Positions 8,906-16,189 of a DNA stretch of 64,000 nucleotides are shown piece after piece (positions within the stretch are counted from its first letter, which is position 1; the number at the start of each line of letters is the position of its first letter). The notes below the pieces were generated by a model. It was not told where the DNA came from. It did no database searches and saw only the letters and a program-made list of their open reading frames with translations. The translations under genes were made by a program, and so were the position numbers. Source of the stretch: Sva-07 sp963698435 (GTDB taxonomy: Bacteria > Actinomycetota > Acidimicrobiia > Acidimicrobiales > Ilumatobacteraceae); contig CAVOQV010000005.1 in NCBI GenBank assembly GCA_963698435.1, positions 682,001-746,000 on the forward strand, given 5' to 3'.

Positions 8906-11842
8906 GGGGACGACGCGGACTTCGATGTACTGATCGGCGGGAAGCCAGCGGGAGGCAGCCGCTCGGATCTCGTCGGCATCGATCACCTCGACCCACTGCA
9001 CCTGGTCGAGGAAGTCGTCGAACGAGGCGTTGCCGGCCGGATCGGTGAACACCGACAGGACCTCGTCGTTGATCTGTTCGTTGCTGAACAGGTCGAGTTG
9101 CTGACGGATGTTCTCGCTCGCCGCCACGAACTCGCGTTCGCTGGGACCGGCAGTTCGCAGATCGTCGAGTTGCGCGATGACCGCAGCGACCACCTCCTCG
9201 AGGAGTTCCGGTGCCGTGGTATTCGAGATGTACGTCTCCGCGTTCGGCGATCCGCCGTCAGCGATCTGGACGAAGGCGAACGGCGAATACGAGTCGCCCA
9301 ACTCCTCGCGGACCACGTCGGTCAGCCGAGCGGTCACGACCTCCTGAAGGATCGACGCAACCACATCATCACGTCGTTGCGCCGTGGCCGGGGCGGTGAA
9401 CAACAACGCGACGGAGGCCTGGGCGCCTTCACCAGCCGCGGTCTGCTCGGAGACGATCCCGGCCGGCGGCGCAGGCTCGACGTAATCGACCGCTTCGATC
9501 CGACCGGTCGACGGCAGCGTGGCGAGGTACCGGCGCGAGAGCTCGATCACCTCGACCGGGTCGAAGTCACCGCTGAACGAGAACGAGAAGTCCGATGCGT
9601 CTCCGAACCGGTCCCGGTAGACGCGGTCGATGTCCTCTGCCGTCACCGAGTTGAGCGAATCGACCGTGGGGAGCAGGAACCGCGGATCGTCGTAGCGGGC
9701 ATCCAACAGCGTCGTGAACTCGGCGTAGCCGGGATTGATCGACGGGTTGGAGGCAACCGCCAACTCGTCGTCGAGGTACTGCTCGAGCGCGATCGCGTCG
9801 ACCCGCGGCTGGGTCATCGACAAGTGGATCAACTGAAAGAGCACCTCGAGATCGCTGGTCGAGGCACTGCCGTTCATTCCCTCGGTGAACGCGTCGATGC
9901 TCGCTTGAAGACCGACGTCCTTGTCGGAGAGATAGTCCTCGAGATCGACGGGGCCGTACGTGGCGATCCCGCTCTGGCCGACGACGGGTCCTGCTGCAGC
10001 GGCGGCCGGAACGTCGGCATCGTCGACCACGGCGAGTCCGCCGGGACTGCGAGCCTCGAACGCGACCTGACCCTCGAAGATCTCGTTCGTGTTGAGCGAC
10101 ACCCTCACGCCGTTCTCGAACTCGAGCACGACAGGGTCGACGAAGTCGGCCACGCCGTAGTCGCTCAGCCGTTCGCGTGTCAGCTCTTCGATCGGGTCCG
10201 GCGCGACCATCAGATCTCCATCGATTCCGGTGTCGTCCGGTCGGGGCGAGAGTTCGCGACCGCGCATCGTGGTCGCTTGCGCGAGGAACGCCGTTTCGTC
10301 GGGAATGGAACCCGCCTCGTTCTCCGGCACCACGACCAAGACGTGTGGCCCGGCATCGGCGAGCCGTTGGACGAATCGATACGCAATCGTCTCCGGGGTG
10401 GCGCGATCGAGCACCACCTGGGTGAATTCGTACTGCGCGTCAGCGGTCGGAATCGGTTCGTCGGTCAGTGCATGACGCACGTACTCGTCGGCGAAGTCAG
10501 CATCCTGACGCGACTCACGTCCGTCGTAGGTCGACTGCGCCGAAGTGCGGTACGACTCGACCACCCGCTCGACTTCGGCCTCGGAGAACCCGAACCGTCG
10601 GACCCGCTCGTACTCGTCGAACACCGCTTGCGTCGAGGCTTCGAGTTGGTCGCCATCGGCTGACACGACGATCTCGGGCGCATCGAGACTCCGAACGAAC
10701 CCGCTCGAACCCACCCGTGCATCGTCGAACGGCGCCTCGCCGCGCAACGCGTCGTTGCCGAGTCGCGTCGCAATGAGGTCGAAGGCCATCGAGTCGAGCA
10801 TCGAATTCTGATACTCGGCCTCGACCGATTCGGCCTCGGTGACCGCGAGAGGCAGCGTCACCCGCGCGAAGCCTTCGGCCACGTCGGGGTCCGCGAGAAT
10901 CGACACCTGGGGTTCGCCGGACGGTTCGACGGTCAGTTCCAGACGCAGCGGTGACCCACCACGTGCCACCGCTGGGCTGAAGCGCTCGATGATGCCCTCT
11001 TCGATCGCGCCGACGTCGATGTCGCCGACCACGACGATCGCCGCGTTGTCGGGTCGATACCAGTCGTCGTAGAACGCCCGGAGCGGCTCCGCGTCGGTCG
11101 TGGTGATCGCCGTGTCGGTGCCGATCGGATCCTTGCCCTCGTACGGCGAACCGGCGAGAAAGAGTTCTTCGAGCGCGTCGAAGATGCGGCCGCTCGAACT
11201 GGCCTCCGAGCCCCGCCATTCGTCGAGCACCACACCCCGCTCGGCCTCGACCTGCGCCTGGTCGATCGTCGCCGCCGACAGCCACTGTTCGAGCACGTCG
11301 AGGCCGGTGTCGACGACAGCGAGATCCTCGGTCGACATCGTCAGCTGGTAGACCGTCTCGTCGTAGTCGGTGTAGGCGTTGATGTCCGCCCCGAAACCGG
11401 CGCCGAAGCTGCGCAGTACGGCGATGAGCTCGTTCTCGGGAAATTCCTCGGTGCCGTTGAACAGCATGTGCTCGAGAAAGTGCGCGCCACCGTCTTGCGA
11501 GTCGTCCTCGAGCGCGGAGCCGGCGTCCACGGCCAACCGCATCTCGACCCGGCCGCCCGGGTTGTCGTTGTCACGGATGAGATAGCGCAACCCGTTGTCG
11601 AGTTCGCCGAGGACGATCTCCGGGTCGGGCTCGCTCATCGAGGGAAGCCCGCTCGGGTCGGGGGCGGTGATGGGAGTCGAACCGTCGACCGGCCGCGGCG
11701 TCGCAGTGTTCGCCGGCGGTACCGCATCGGCGGTGGGGGCCCTGACCTCGACGTCGGTCGTCGGGGTGCACGCGGCGGCCAGACCAACGAGGGCGACTGC
11801 GATGGCGGTCCAGGAACGTCGGGACCGACGCAGCGAGTTCAC
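8900..11842 (-). CDS. M16-family zinc metallopeptidase, lipoprotein
   Basis: A 980-residue two-repeat M16 peptidase (pitrilysin/PqqF type). The signal peptide ends in a lipobox LAAAC with Cys25, so the mature enzyme should be anchored outside the membrane. The active site is the inverted zinc motif HFLEH at residues 121-125 with Glu201 as third ligand, 76 residues on, as in the family. The second repeat (about residues 560-970) lacks the motif, as expected for the non-catalytic half. The GTG start has TAGTCT six bases upstream (leaderless). It is divergent from mftA, so a link to peptide processing is conceivable but unproven. Confidence 0.88.
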   Translation of the reverse strand: MNSLRRSRRSWTAIAVALVGLAAACTPTTDVEVRAPTADAVPPANTATPRPVDGSTPITAPDPSGLPSMSEPDPEIVLGELDNGLRYLIRDNDNPGGRVEMRLAVDAGSALEDDSQDGGAHFLEHMLFNGTEEFPENELIAVLRSFGAGFGADINAYTDYDETVYQLTMSTEDLAVVDTGLDVLEQWLSAATIDQAQVEAERGVVLDEWRGSEASSSGRIFDALEELFLAGSPYEGKDPIGTDTAITTTDAEPLRAFYDDWYRPDNAAIVVVGDIDVGAIEEGIIERFSPAVARGGSPLRLELTVEPSGEPQVSILADPDVAEGFARVTLPLAVTEAESVEAEYQNSMLDSMAFDLIATRLGNDALRGEAPFDDARVGSSGFVRSLDAPEIVVSADGDQLEASTQAVFDEYERVRRFGFSEAEVERVVESYRTSAQSTYDGRESRQDADFADEYVRHALTDEPIPTADAQYEFTQVVLDRATPETIAYRFVQRLADAGPHVLVVVPENEAGSIPDETAFLAQATTMRGRELSPRPDDTGIDGDLMVAPDPIEELTRERLSDYGVADFVDPVVLEFENGVRVSLNTNEIFEGQVAFEARSPGGLAVVDDADVPAAAAAGPVVGQSGIATYGPVDLEDYLSDKDVGLQASIDAFTEGMNGSASTSDLEVLFQLIHLSMTQPRVDAIALEQYLDDELAVASNPSINPGYAEFTTLLDARYDDPRFLLPTVDSLNSVTAEDIDRVYRDRFGDASDFSFSFSGDFDPVEVIELSRRYLATLPSTGRIEAVDYVEPAPPAGIVSEQTAAGEGAQASVALLFTAPATAQRRDDVVASILQEVVTARLTDVVREELGDSYSPFAFVQIADGGSPNAETYISNTTAPELLEEVVAAVIAQLDDLRTAGPSEREFVAASENIRQQLDLFSNEQINDEVLSVFTDPAGNASFDDFLDQVQWVEVIDADEIRAAASRWLPADQYIEVRVVPR

Positions 11843-11848
11843 GGCGAG

Positions 11849-11854
11849 AGACTA
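11849..11854 (-). promoter_or_regulatory. -10 box for leaderless M16 peptidase mRNA
   Basis: On the minus strand TAGTCT lies 6 nt before the GTG start at 11842. The divergent mftA gene uses the identical hexamer. Confidence 0.5.
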
Positions 11855-11962
11855 CGACCGGTGAGCACCCCGGTGACGGCGCGTCGGACACGTTCGGTCC
11901 GGTCGATCTCCTCGGTCGATCCACCGCTCACTGCACCGCTGCGCGCTCGGCCGAAGTCGCGC

Positions 11963-12084
11963 GCATCCCGACCCCAGCGATGAGCCAAGCCACCACATAC
12001 GCGCCACTCGCTCATCGCAACCGGCATCCCGACCCCAGCGATGAGCCAAGCCACCACATACGCGCCACTCGCTCATCGCAACCG
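11963..12084. repeat. Perfect 61-bp tandem duplication with palindromic ends
   Basis: Two identical 61-bp units sit at 11963-12023 and 12024-12084. Each unit carries the inverted arms GCGATGAGC and GCTCATCGC about 24 nt apart. The block lies in the ~300-bp divergent region between the M16 gene and mftA, upstream of both promoters. An operator role or a genome-dispersed hairpin element are both possible. Perfect identity means the duplication is recent or maintained. Confidence 0.95.
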
Positions 12085-12126
12085 GGTGATCGTTGGGGCG
12101 GGCTGGCCCGCCTCGATGGTCGAGGG

Positions 12127-12132
12127 TAGTCT
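12127..12132 (+). promoter_or_regulatory. -10 box for leaderless mftA mRNA
   Basis: TAGTCT is followed by CCACGTC (7 nt) and then the mftA ATG. The same 7-nt spacer CCACGTC precedes the GTG of the decarboxylase at 29691. Confidence 0.55.
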
Positions 12133-12139
12133 CCACGTC

Positions 12140-12262
12140 ATGGACGACACCACGGTCGCAGCAGCCGACGACACCACGACCTCGGAGGCCGACGTCGACC
12201 TGATCGAGGACGAACTGCTCGTCGAGGAGATCTCGATCGACGGCATGTGCGGCGTCTACTGA
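12140..12262 (+). CDS. mftA: Mycofactocin precursor peptide
   Basis: A 40-residue RiPP precursor. The N-terminal two thirds are an acidic, Thr/Asp-rich leader, and the C-terminus is the conserved VEEISIDGMCGVY. In the known pathway the terminal Val-Tyr pair is oxidatively decarboxylated and cross-linked by MftC, and the released unit becomes the redox cofactor mycofactocin. The start at 12140 is set by peptide length and by the TAGTCT box 7 nt upstream. A longer in-frame start at 12041 would translate through the tandem repeat and is unlikely. mftB follows after 34 bases. Confidence 0.97.
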   Translation: MDDTTVAAADDTTTSEADVDLIEDELLVEEISIDGMCGVY

Positions 12263-12296
12263 CGACCGCACTCCTGCGGACGACGAACCACACGAC

Positions 12297-12599
12297 GTGA
12301 CTTCCACGACCGCCGCAAGCTCGCTGCTCGACTGTCGGCTGCGACTCGATCCCCAGGTCGCGCTTCGGCCGGAGCCGTTCGGTGCGCTCGCCTATCACTA
12401 CGGCAACCGCAAGCTGATCTTCCTCAAGCACCCCGACGTCGTCCGCGTCGTGCAGGCGCTCGCCGATCACGAGACCCTGGCCGACACGCTCACCGCATGC
12501 GAGATCGACCCCGCCCGCTGGCCGTCGTTCGAGCGGGCGCTCACCTCACTCACCGAATCGGAGATGCTCCATGAGCGCCACGAAGTCGCATCTCGTTGA
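12297..12599 (+). CDS. mftB: Mycofactocin precursor-binding chaperone
   Basis: A 100-residue PqqD-like peptide-binding protein that presents the MftA leader to the radical SAM enzyme. It shows the family's pattern of short beta strands and helices (LRLDPQVALRPEPFGALAYH, then RKLIFLKHPDVVRVVQAL). The GTG at 12297 is the only plausible start. The last 29 bases overlap mftC in another frame, so translation is likely coupled. Length and position between mftA and mftC fit MftB. Confidence 0.95.
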   Translation: MTSTTAASSLLDCRLRLDPQVALRPEPFGALAYHYGNRKLIFLKHPDVVRVVQALADHETLADTLTACEIDPARWPSFERALTSLTESEMLHERHEVASR

Positions 12600-13722
12600 G
12601 CAGCTGAAGACCGGGCTCGACGCCCCGATCTGCCTCACCTGGGAACTGACCTACGCCTGCAACCTCGAGTGCGTCCACTGCCTGTCGTCGTCCGGGCGCC
12701 GCGACCCCCGCGAGCTGACCACCGACGAAGCCAAAGCGGTCCTCGACGAGCTCCACGATCTCCAGGTGTTCTACATCAACATCGGCGGCGGCGAACCGAT
12801 GATCCGCCGCGACTTCTTCGAGTTGCTCGAGTACTCGATCAGCCGCGGCATCGGTGTCAAGTTCTCCACCAACGGCGCGTTCATCGACGCCGACAAGGCC
12901 CGTCGCCTCGCGGCGATGGACTACCTCGACATCCAGATCAGTCTCGACGGCACCGATGCGATCACCAACGACGCGGTACGCGGCGAGGGCTCCTACGACA
13001 CAGCGATCCGGGCGATGGAACATCTGCGCGACGCCGGATTCGGCGAGTTCAAGATCTCCGTCGTCGTCACCCGCCACAACGTCGACCAGCTCGACGAGTT
13101 CAAGGCGCTCGCCGACTCGTTCGGCGCTCAGCTGCGCATCACGCGTCTGCGCCCGTCGGGCCGCGGAGCCGACTCCTGGCATGAACTGCATCCAACCCAG
13201 CCCCAGCAGCGTCAGATCTACGAGTGGCTGGTCGCCCACGGCGACAACGTGTTGACGGGCGACTCGTTCTTCCACCTCAACGCACTGGGAGAAGAGCCCC
13301 TACCCGGCCTGAACATGTGCGGCGCCGGCCGGGTCGTGTGCCTGATCGATCCGATCGGCGACGTCTACGCCTGCCCGTTCGTGATCCACGACGAGTTCAA
13401 GGCCGGCTCCGTCCGCGACCCCGGCGGGTTCGCGCACGTCTGGAAGCACAGCGAATTGTTCGCCGAGCTCCGCGAACCACAGTCAGCAGGCGCATGTGCG
13501 TCGTGCGGCAGTTACGACGCCTGCCAGGGCGGCTGCATGGCGGCCAAGTTCTTCGTCGGGATCCCGCTCGACGGTCCCGACCCCGAGTGCGTCGGTGGCT
13601 ACGGCGAAGCAGCGATGCTCGAGGCGTCGGCAGGCGACCGGCCACGGCCGATGATGGACCACTCCAAACCGGTCCGGGTCGCCCAACCGGAACGCGTTCC
13701 GGTCACCATCGGTCGCCGCTGA
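12571..13722 (+). CDS. mftC: Mycofactocin radical SAM maturase
   Basis: This radical SAM enzyme, in the known pathway, first decarboxylates the C-terminal Tyr of MftA and then forms the Val-Tyr carbon-carbon bond. The 383-residue protein has the CxxxCxxC cluster at Cys30, Cys34 and Cys37 (CNLECVHC), the GGGEP motif near residue 71, and a C-terminal SPASM domain with two further cysteine groups (CGAGRVVC, then CASCGSYDACQGGC). All cluster ligands appear intact. mftD, which normally follows, is absent. Instead a 130-bp gap and an opposing methyltransferase gene follow. Confidence 0.97.
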   Translation: MSATKSHLVEQLKTGLDAPICLTWELTYACNLECVHCLSSSGRRDPRELTTDEAKAVLDELHDLQVFYINIGGGEPMIRRDFFELLEYSISRGIGVKFSTNGAFIDADKARRLAAMDYLDIQISLDGTDAITNDAVRGEGSYDTAIRAMEHLRDAGFGEFKISVVVTRHNVDQLDEFKALADSFGAQLRITRLRPSGRGADSWHELHPTQPQQRQIYEWLVAHGDNVLTGDSFFHLNALGEEPLPGLNMCGAGRVVCLIDPIGDVYACPFVIHDEFKAGSVRDPGGFAHVWKHSELFAELREPQSAGACASCGSYDACQGGCMAAKFFVGIPLDGPDPECVGGYGEAAMLEASAGDRPRPMMDHSKPVRVAQPERVPVTIGRR

Positions 13723-13730
13723 CTCATCGA

Positions 13731-13744
13731 AGCGCCCAGGCGCT
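13731..13744. terminator. Short palindrome after mftC
   Basis: AGCGCC-CA-GGCGCT begins 9 bases after the mftC stop. The stem is only 6 bp, so it is a weak terminator candidate. The rest of the 130-bp gap up to the opposing gene shows nothing clear. Confidence 0.35.
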
Positions 13745-13852
13745 CAGAGAGTTCCGCGATGAACTCGATCGTCGCGGCGTCATTCAGATGGCCGTTCGAG
13801 CACGACCGGATCGGGGGGCTCCGTACTGCGGTTCGTCGCGCGACGACGGCGT

Positions 13853-14656
13853 TCAGGCCCGGCGAGCGACGAACAGGATCCGGCTGAACGGGAAGAAGCA
13901 CGGCTCGTCGGGGCCGAGTGCGGACACGAGTTCGCGCGAGTAGTCGGCCAGGAACGCGTCGTACACGTCGGGCTCCAACGTCGAGCGGAAGCGGGTGAGC
14001 GTTGTGCCCTTCACCCACTCGACGGCATGCTGCGGCGTCGGCAGCACGTGCGGGTACACACGGAGCTGCACCACGATGTCGACGTACCCGAGTTGGTAGA
14101 GCGTGCGTGCGTACTCGTCGGGTCGCAGCACGTACTCGGCGACAGGGTCGATCGGCGGGCCGGCCGGGCCGAACGCCGAGCGGTACGGCTCGCGTGCCGC
14201 CACTGTCTCTGCGACGGTGTGCGTCGCCGCATGCGAGTTCGCAGGCACCTGTACCGCCAGCGATCCGCCCGGCGCCAGCGCCTCGGTCCAGCGGGCGAGC
14301 ACGGCTGCGTGATCCGGCACCCACTGCAGGCTCGCAGCAGCGAGGACGAGGTCGTGATCGCGTTGCGACGTCCACGTGGCGATGTCACCGGGTTCGAATC
14401 GGACACGGTCGTTCGCGTGTTCGGCCGCGGACGCCAGCATGGTCGGGGCGTTGTCGATGCCGACCATCTGGCCGACCCCGAGTTGCTGAGCCGCCAGCGC
14501 GGTCAACTCTCCGGGTCCGCAACCGAGGTCGGCCGCACGCCCAATCGGGTGGTCACCGACCATGGCCAAGAGGTCGTGAAAGGGCTGTGCGCGCTCGTGT
14601 GCGAACCTCCGATACTGCTCGGGATCCCAGTCGGTGGCAGCGGCAGGCATCGTCAT
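13853..14656 (-). CDS. SAM-dependent methyltransferase, trans-aconitate methyltransferase-like
   Basis: A class I methyltransferase of 267 residues. Motif I is AADLGCGPGELT (residues 41-52), followed by an acidic GIDNAP loop and a Gly-rich APGGSL strand, then a helical C-terminal lid. The sequence resembles Tam (trans-aconitate 2-methyltransferase), including WDPEQYRRF at the N-terminus and the ASLQWVPDH motif, but substrate cannot be fixed from sequence. The ATG at 14656 is chosen because TATAAT lies 7 nt upstream. A second in-frame ATG follows at 14650. The open frame continues upstream only through the remnants of a helicase gene. Confidence 0.8.
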   Translation of the reverse strand: MTMPAAATDWDPEQYRRFAHERAQPFHDLLAMVGDHPIGRAADLGCGPGELTALAAQQLGVGQMVGIDNAPTMLASAAEHANDRVRFEPGDIATWTSQRDHDLVLAAASLQWVPDHAAVLARWTEALAPGGSLAVQVPANSHAATHTVAETVAAREPYRSAFGPAGPPIDPVAEYVLRPDEYARTLYQLGYVDIVVQLRVYPHVLPTPQHAVEWVKGTTLTRFRSTLEPDVYDAFLADYSRELVSALGPDEPCFFPFSRILFVARRA

Positions 14657-14659
14657 GAC

Positions 14660-14681
14660 TTGTATTATACTTGTATTATAC
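14660..14681 (-). promoter_or_regulatory. Tandem 11-bp AT-rich repeat with two TATAAT boxes
   Basis: GTATAATACAA occurs twice back to back on the minus strand. The near copy puts a consensus TATAAT 7 nt before the methyltransferase ATG, and the far copy lies one helical turn upstream. It is a conspicuous AT island in a GC-rich sequence. Confidence 0.65.
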
Positions 14682-15509
14682 GACCGATCGCCAGCAGCTC
14701 CGGCGCAGGCGAGTCGGAGACGAGGTGGAGCTCCTGGACCGCTCGGGTCATCGCCACGTACAGCAGGCGGGCACCCCGCTCGGTCACGGCCAGATCGGTT
14801 CCCTCGCTCAGGATCTCGTGGGGGTTGACGACGATGACGCCGTCGAACTCCAGCCCCTTGACCGACTCCGGACCGAACAACGGAAGTTCCAACGGGTCGA
14901 GTTCGTGTACGTGTCGGCGGTCCGCCGGTTCGACGAACGCTGCGACTCTCGGTGGCGTCGACACCGGTGTGCGCCAGCAGACGATTGGCGACGACCAGGA
15001 TCGGCTCGGGGACGCGGTACCCGATCGTGAGGTCAGCGACCGTTCCGGCGGCGGTCTTGGTGCCGAGATGACCGAACACGCTCGACCACCGCTCCTGCCC
15101 GGCCGGCGTGGTCGAGATGCTCGTCCAGGTACGCGATCAGGTCGCCGTCATCGAGCGTGAAGCGGCGCCGAAAGGAGATTCCGAGCGGATCGACCGAGGT
15201 TGCCCGGTAGTACGGCGCTGCGACCGGGGCCCTCCAGTCGACGACCACGGGATCGTGGCGGTCGTCCTCGATGTGACGGCGCCCGATGTACCACTCGTCG
15301 ATGCGCCCGAAGAAGTCACCGGCGCCGGGCGCACGAAGATCCTCCAGAGCATCAGCCACCGTGACCTCGATGTACTCCTTGGTGATCGCGTCGGCGGCGC
15401 TGTCCGGATCGACGCCAGCGAGTCGTTCGACCATCCGGTCGCGCGAGGCGCGGGTGAACGCGAGACGGTCTCGCTCGGCGTCGAGATCGGGAAACAGTTC
15501 CGCTGCCAT
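14665..15509 (-). pseudogene. HelD/UvrD-like helicase remnant with internal deletions
   Basis: Three pieces of a HelD-type protein (normally ~700 residues; displaces RNA polymerase from DNA) lie in order but in different frames. The N-terminal part starts at ATG 15509 (MAAELFPDLDAERDRL ... FGRIDEWYIGRRH ... YLDEHLDH). A middle part at about 14945-15100 reads VFGHLGTKTAAGTV ... YRVPEPILVVANRLLA. The C-terminal part at 14665-14960 reads VKGLEFDGVIVVNP and LLYVAMTRAVQELHLV. The Walker A region and most of the motor are missing, so this is a true deletion remnant and not a sequencing slip. The gene is non-functional as a helicase. Confidence 0.82.
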
Positions 15510-15588
15510 AGGGGCCGGACAACCTACCGCAGCGCCAATCGCCGGCCGTGGGCGCGTTTTCGCCCAGATCCTGCAAGGATCGTGCTTC

Positions 15589-16164
15589 GTGCTGTTGCTG
15601 GTGCTGATCGCGTACGTCCTCGGCACATTCCCCTCCGCGATCCTGATCGCCAGAGCCAACGGGGTCGACATCTCGACGTTCGGTTCCGGCAACCCTGGCG
15701 CGTCCAACGTGACCCGAGCCCTTGGCTGGCGAAAGGGCATCTGGGTCTACGTGCTCGACGCCGGCAAGGGGGCCATCGCTGCCGGCCTCGGGCTCGCCTT
15801 CGACGGCCGTCCTGCGGCGTACTGGTGTGCCGCCGCAGCAGTCGTGGGTCACATGTTCCCGGTGTTCCGGCGCTTCAAGGGCGGCAAGGGGGTCGCCACC
15901 GGTTCCGGAGCACTCCTCGTCGTCCAGCCGATCCTCGCGCCCATGGCCGTGGGCATCTGGTGGGTGGTCACCAAGATCACCGGCAAGGCGGCACTCGGGT
16001 CGGTCATCGCGGTCAGCTTCGTTCCGATCGGCATCATCGTGATGGACCAGCCGCGTTGGGAACTGCTCGCCGTCGGTGGAGTCTGCGCCCTGATCCTGAT
16101 GAAGCATGCCGGCAACATCAAGCGACTGATTCGGCGGGAAGAGCACTCGCTCAGCCAGAATTGA
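15589..16164 (+). CDS. plsY: Glycerol-3-phosphate acyltransferase PlsY
   Basis: A membrane enzyme that transfers an acyl group from acyl-phosphate to glycerol-3-phosphate, the first step of phospholipid synthesis. The 191-residue protein has about five membrane segments and the PlsY motifs GSGNPGASNV (after the first segment), GHMFPVFRRFKGGKGVATG and a final KHAGNIKRL. The GTG at 15589 is chosen because AAGGA lies 9 bases upstream and the protein then begins directly with the first membrane helix. The FadH/OYE gene starts 25 bases downstream, suggesting co-transcription. Confidence 0.92.
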   Translation: MLLLVLIAYVLGTFPSAILIARANGVDISTFGSGNPGASNVTRALGWRKGIWVYVLDAGKGAIAAGLGLAFDGRPAAYWCAAAAVVGHMFPVFRRFKGGKGVATGSGALLVVQPILAPMAVGIWWVVTKITGKAALGSVIAVSFVPIGIIVMDQPRWELLAVGGVCALILMKHAGNIKRLIRREEHSLSQN

Positions 16165-16189
16165 CCGTTCACGCCAGAATGGACCCCAC

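Noticed and set aside
9098..10663. 521-codon plus-strand open frame opposite the M16 gene
   Set aside because: The opposite strand encodes a complete M16 peptidase with all zinc ligands; this frame has the usual antisense composition.
13599..13850. Minus-strand stretch NGHLNDAATIEFIAELSERL between mftC and the methyltransferase
   Set aside because: It reads like protein, but the frame runs on into antisense mftC with no stop, and no start or family is apparent. Probably chance.
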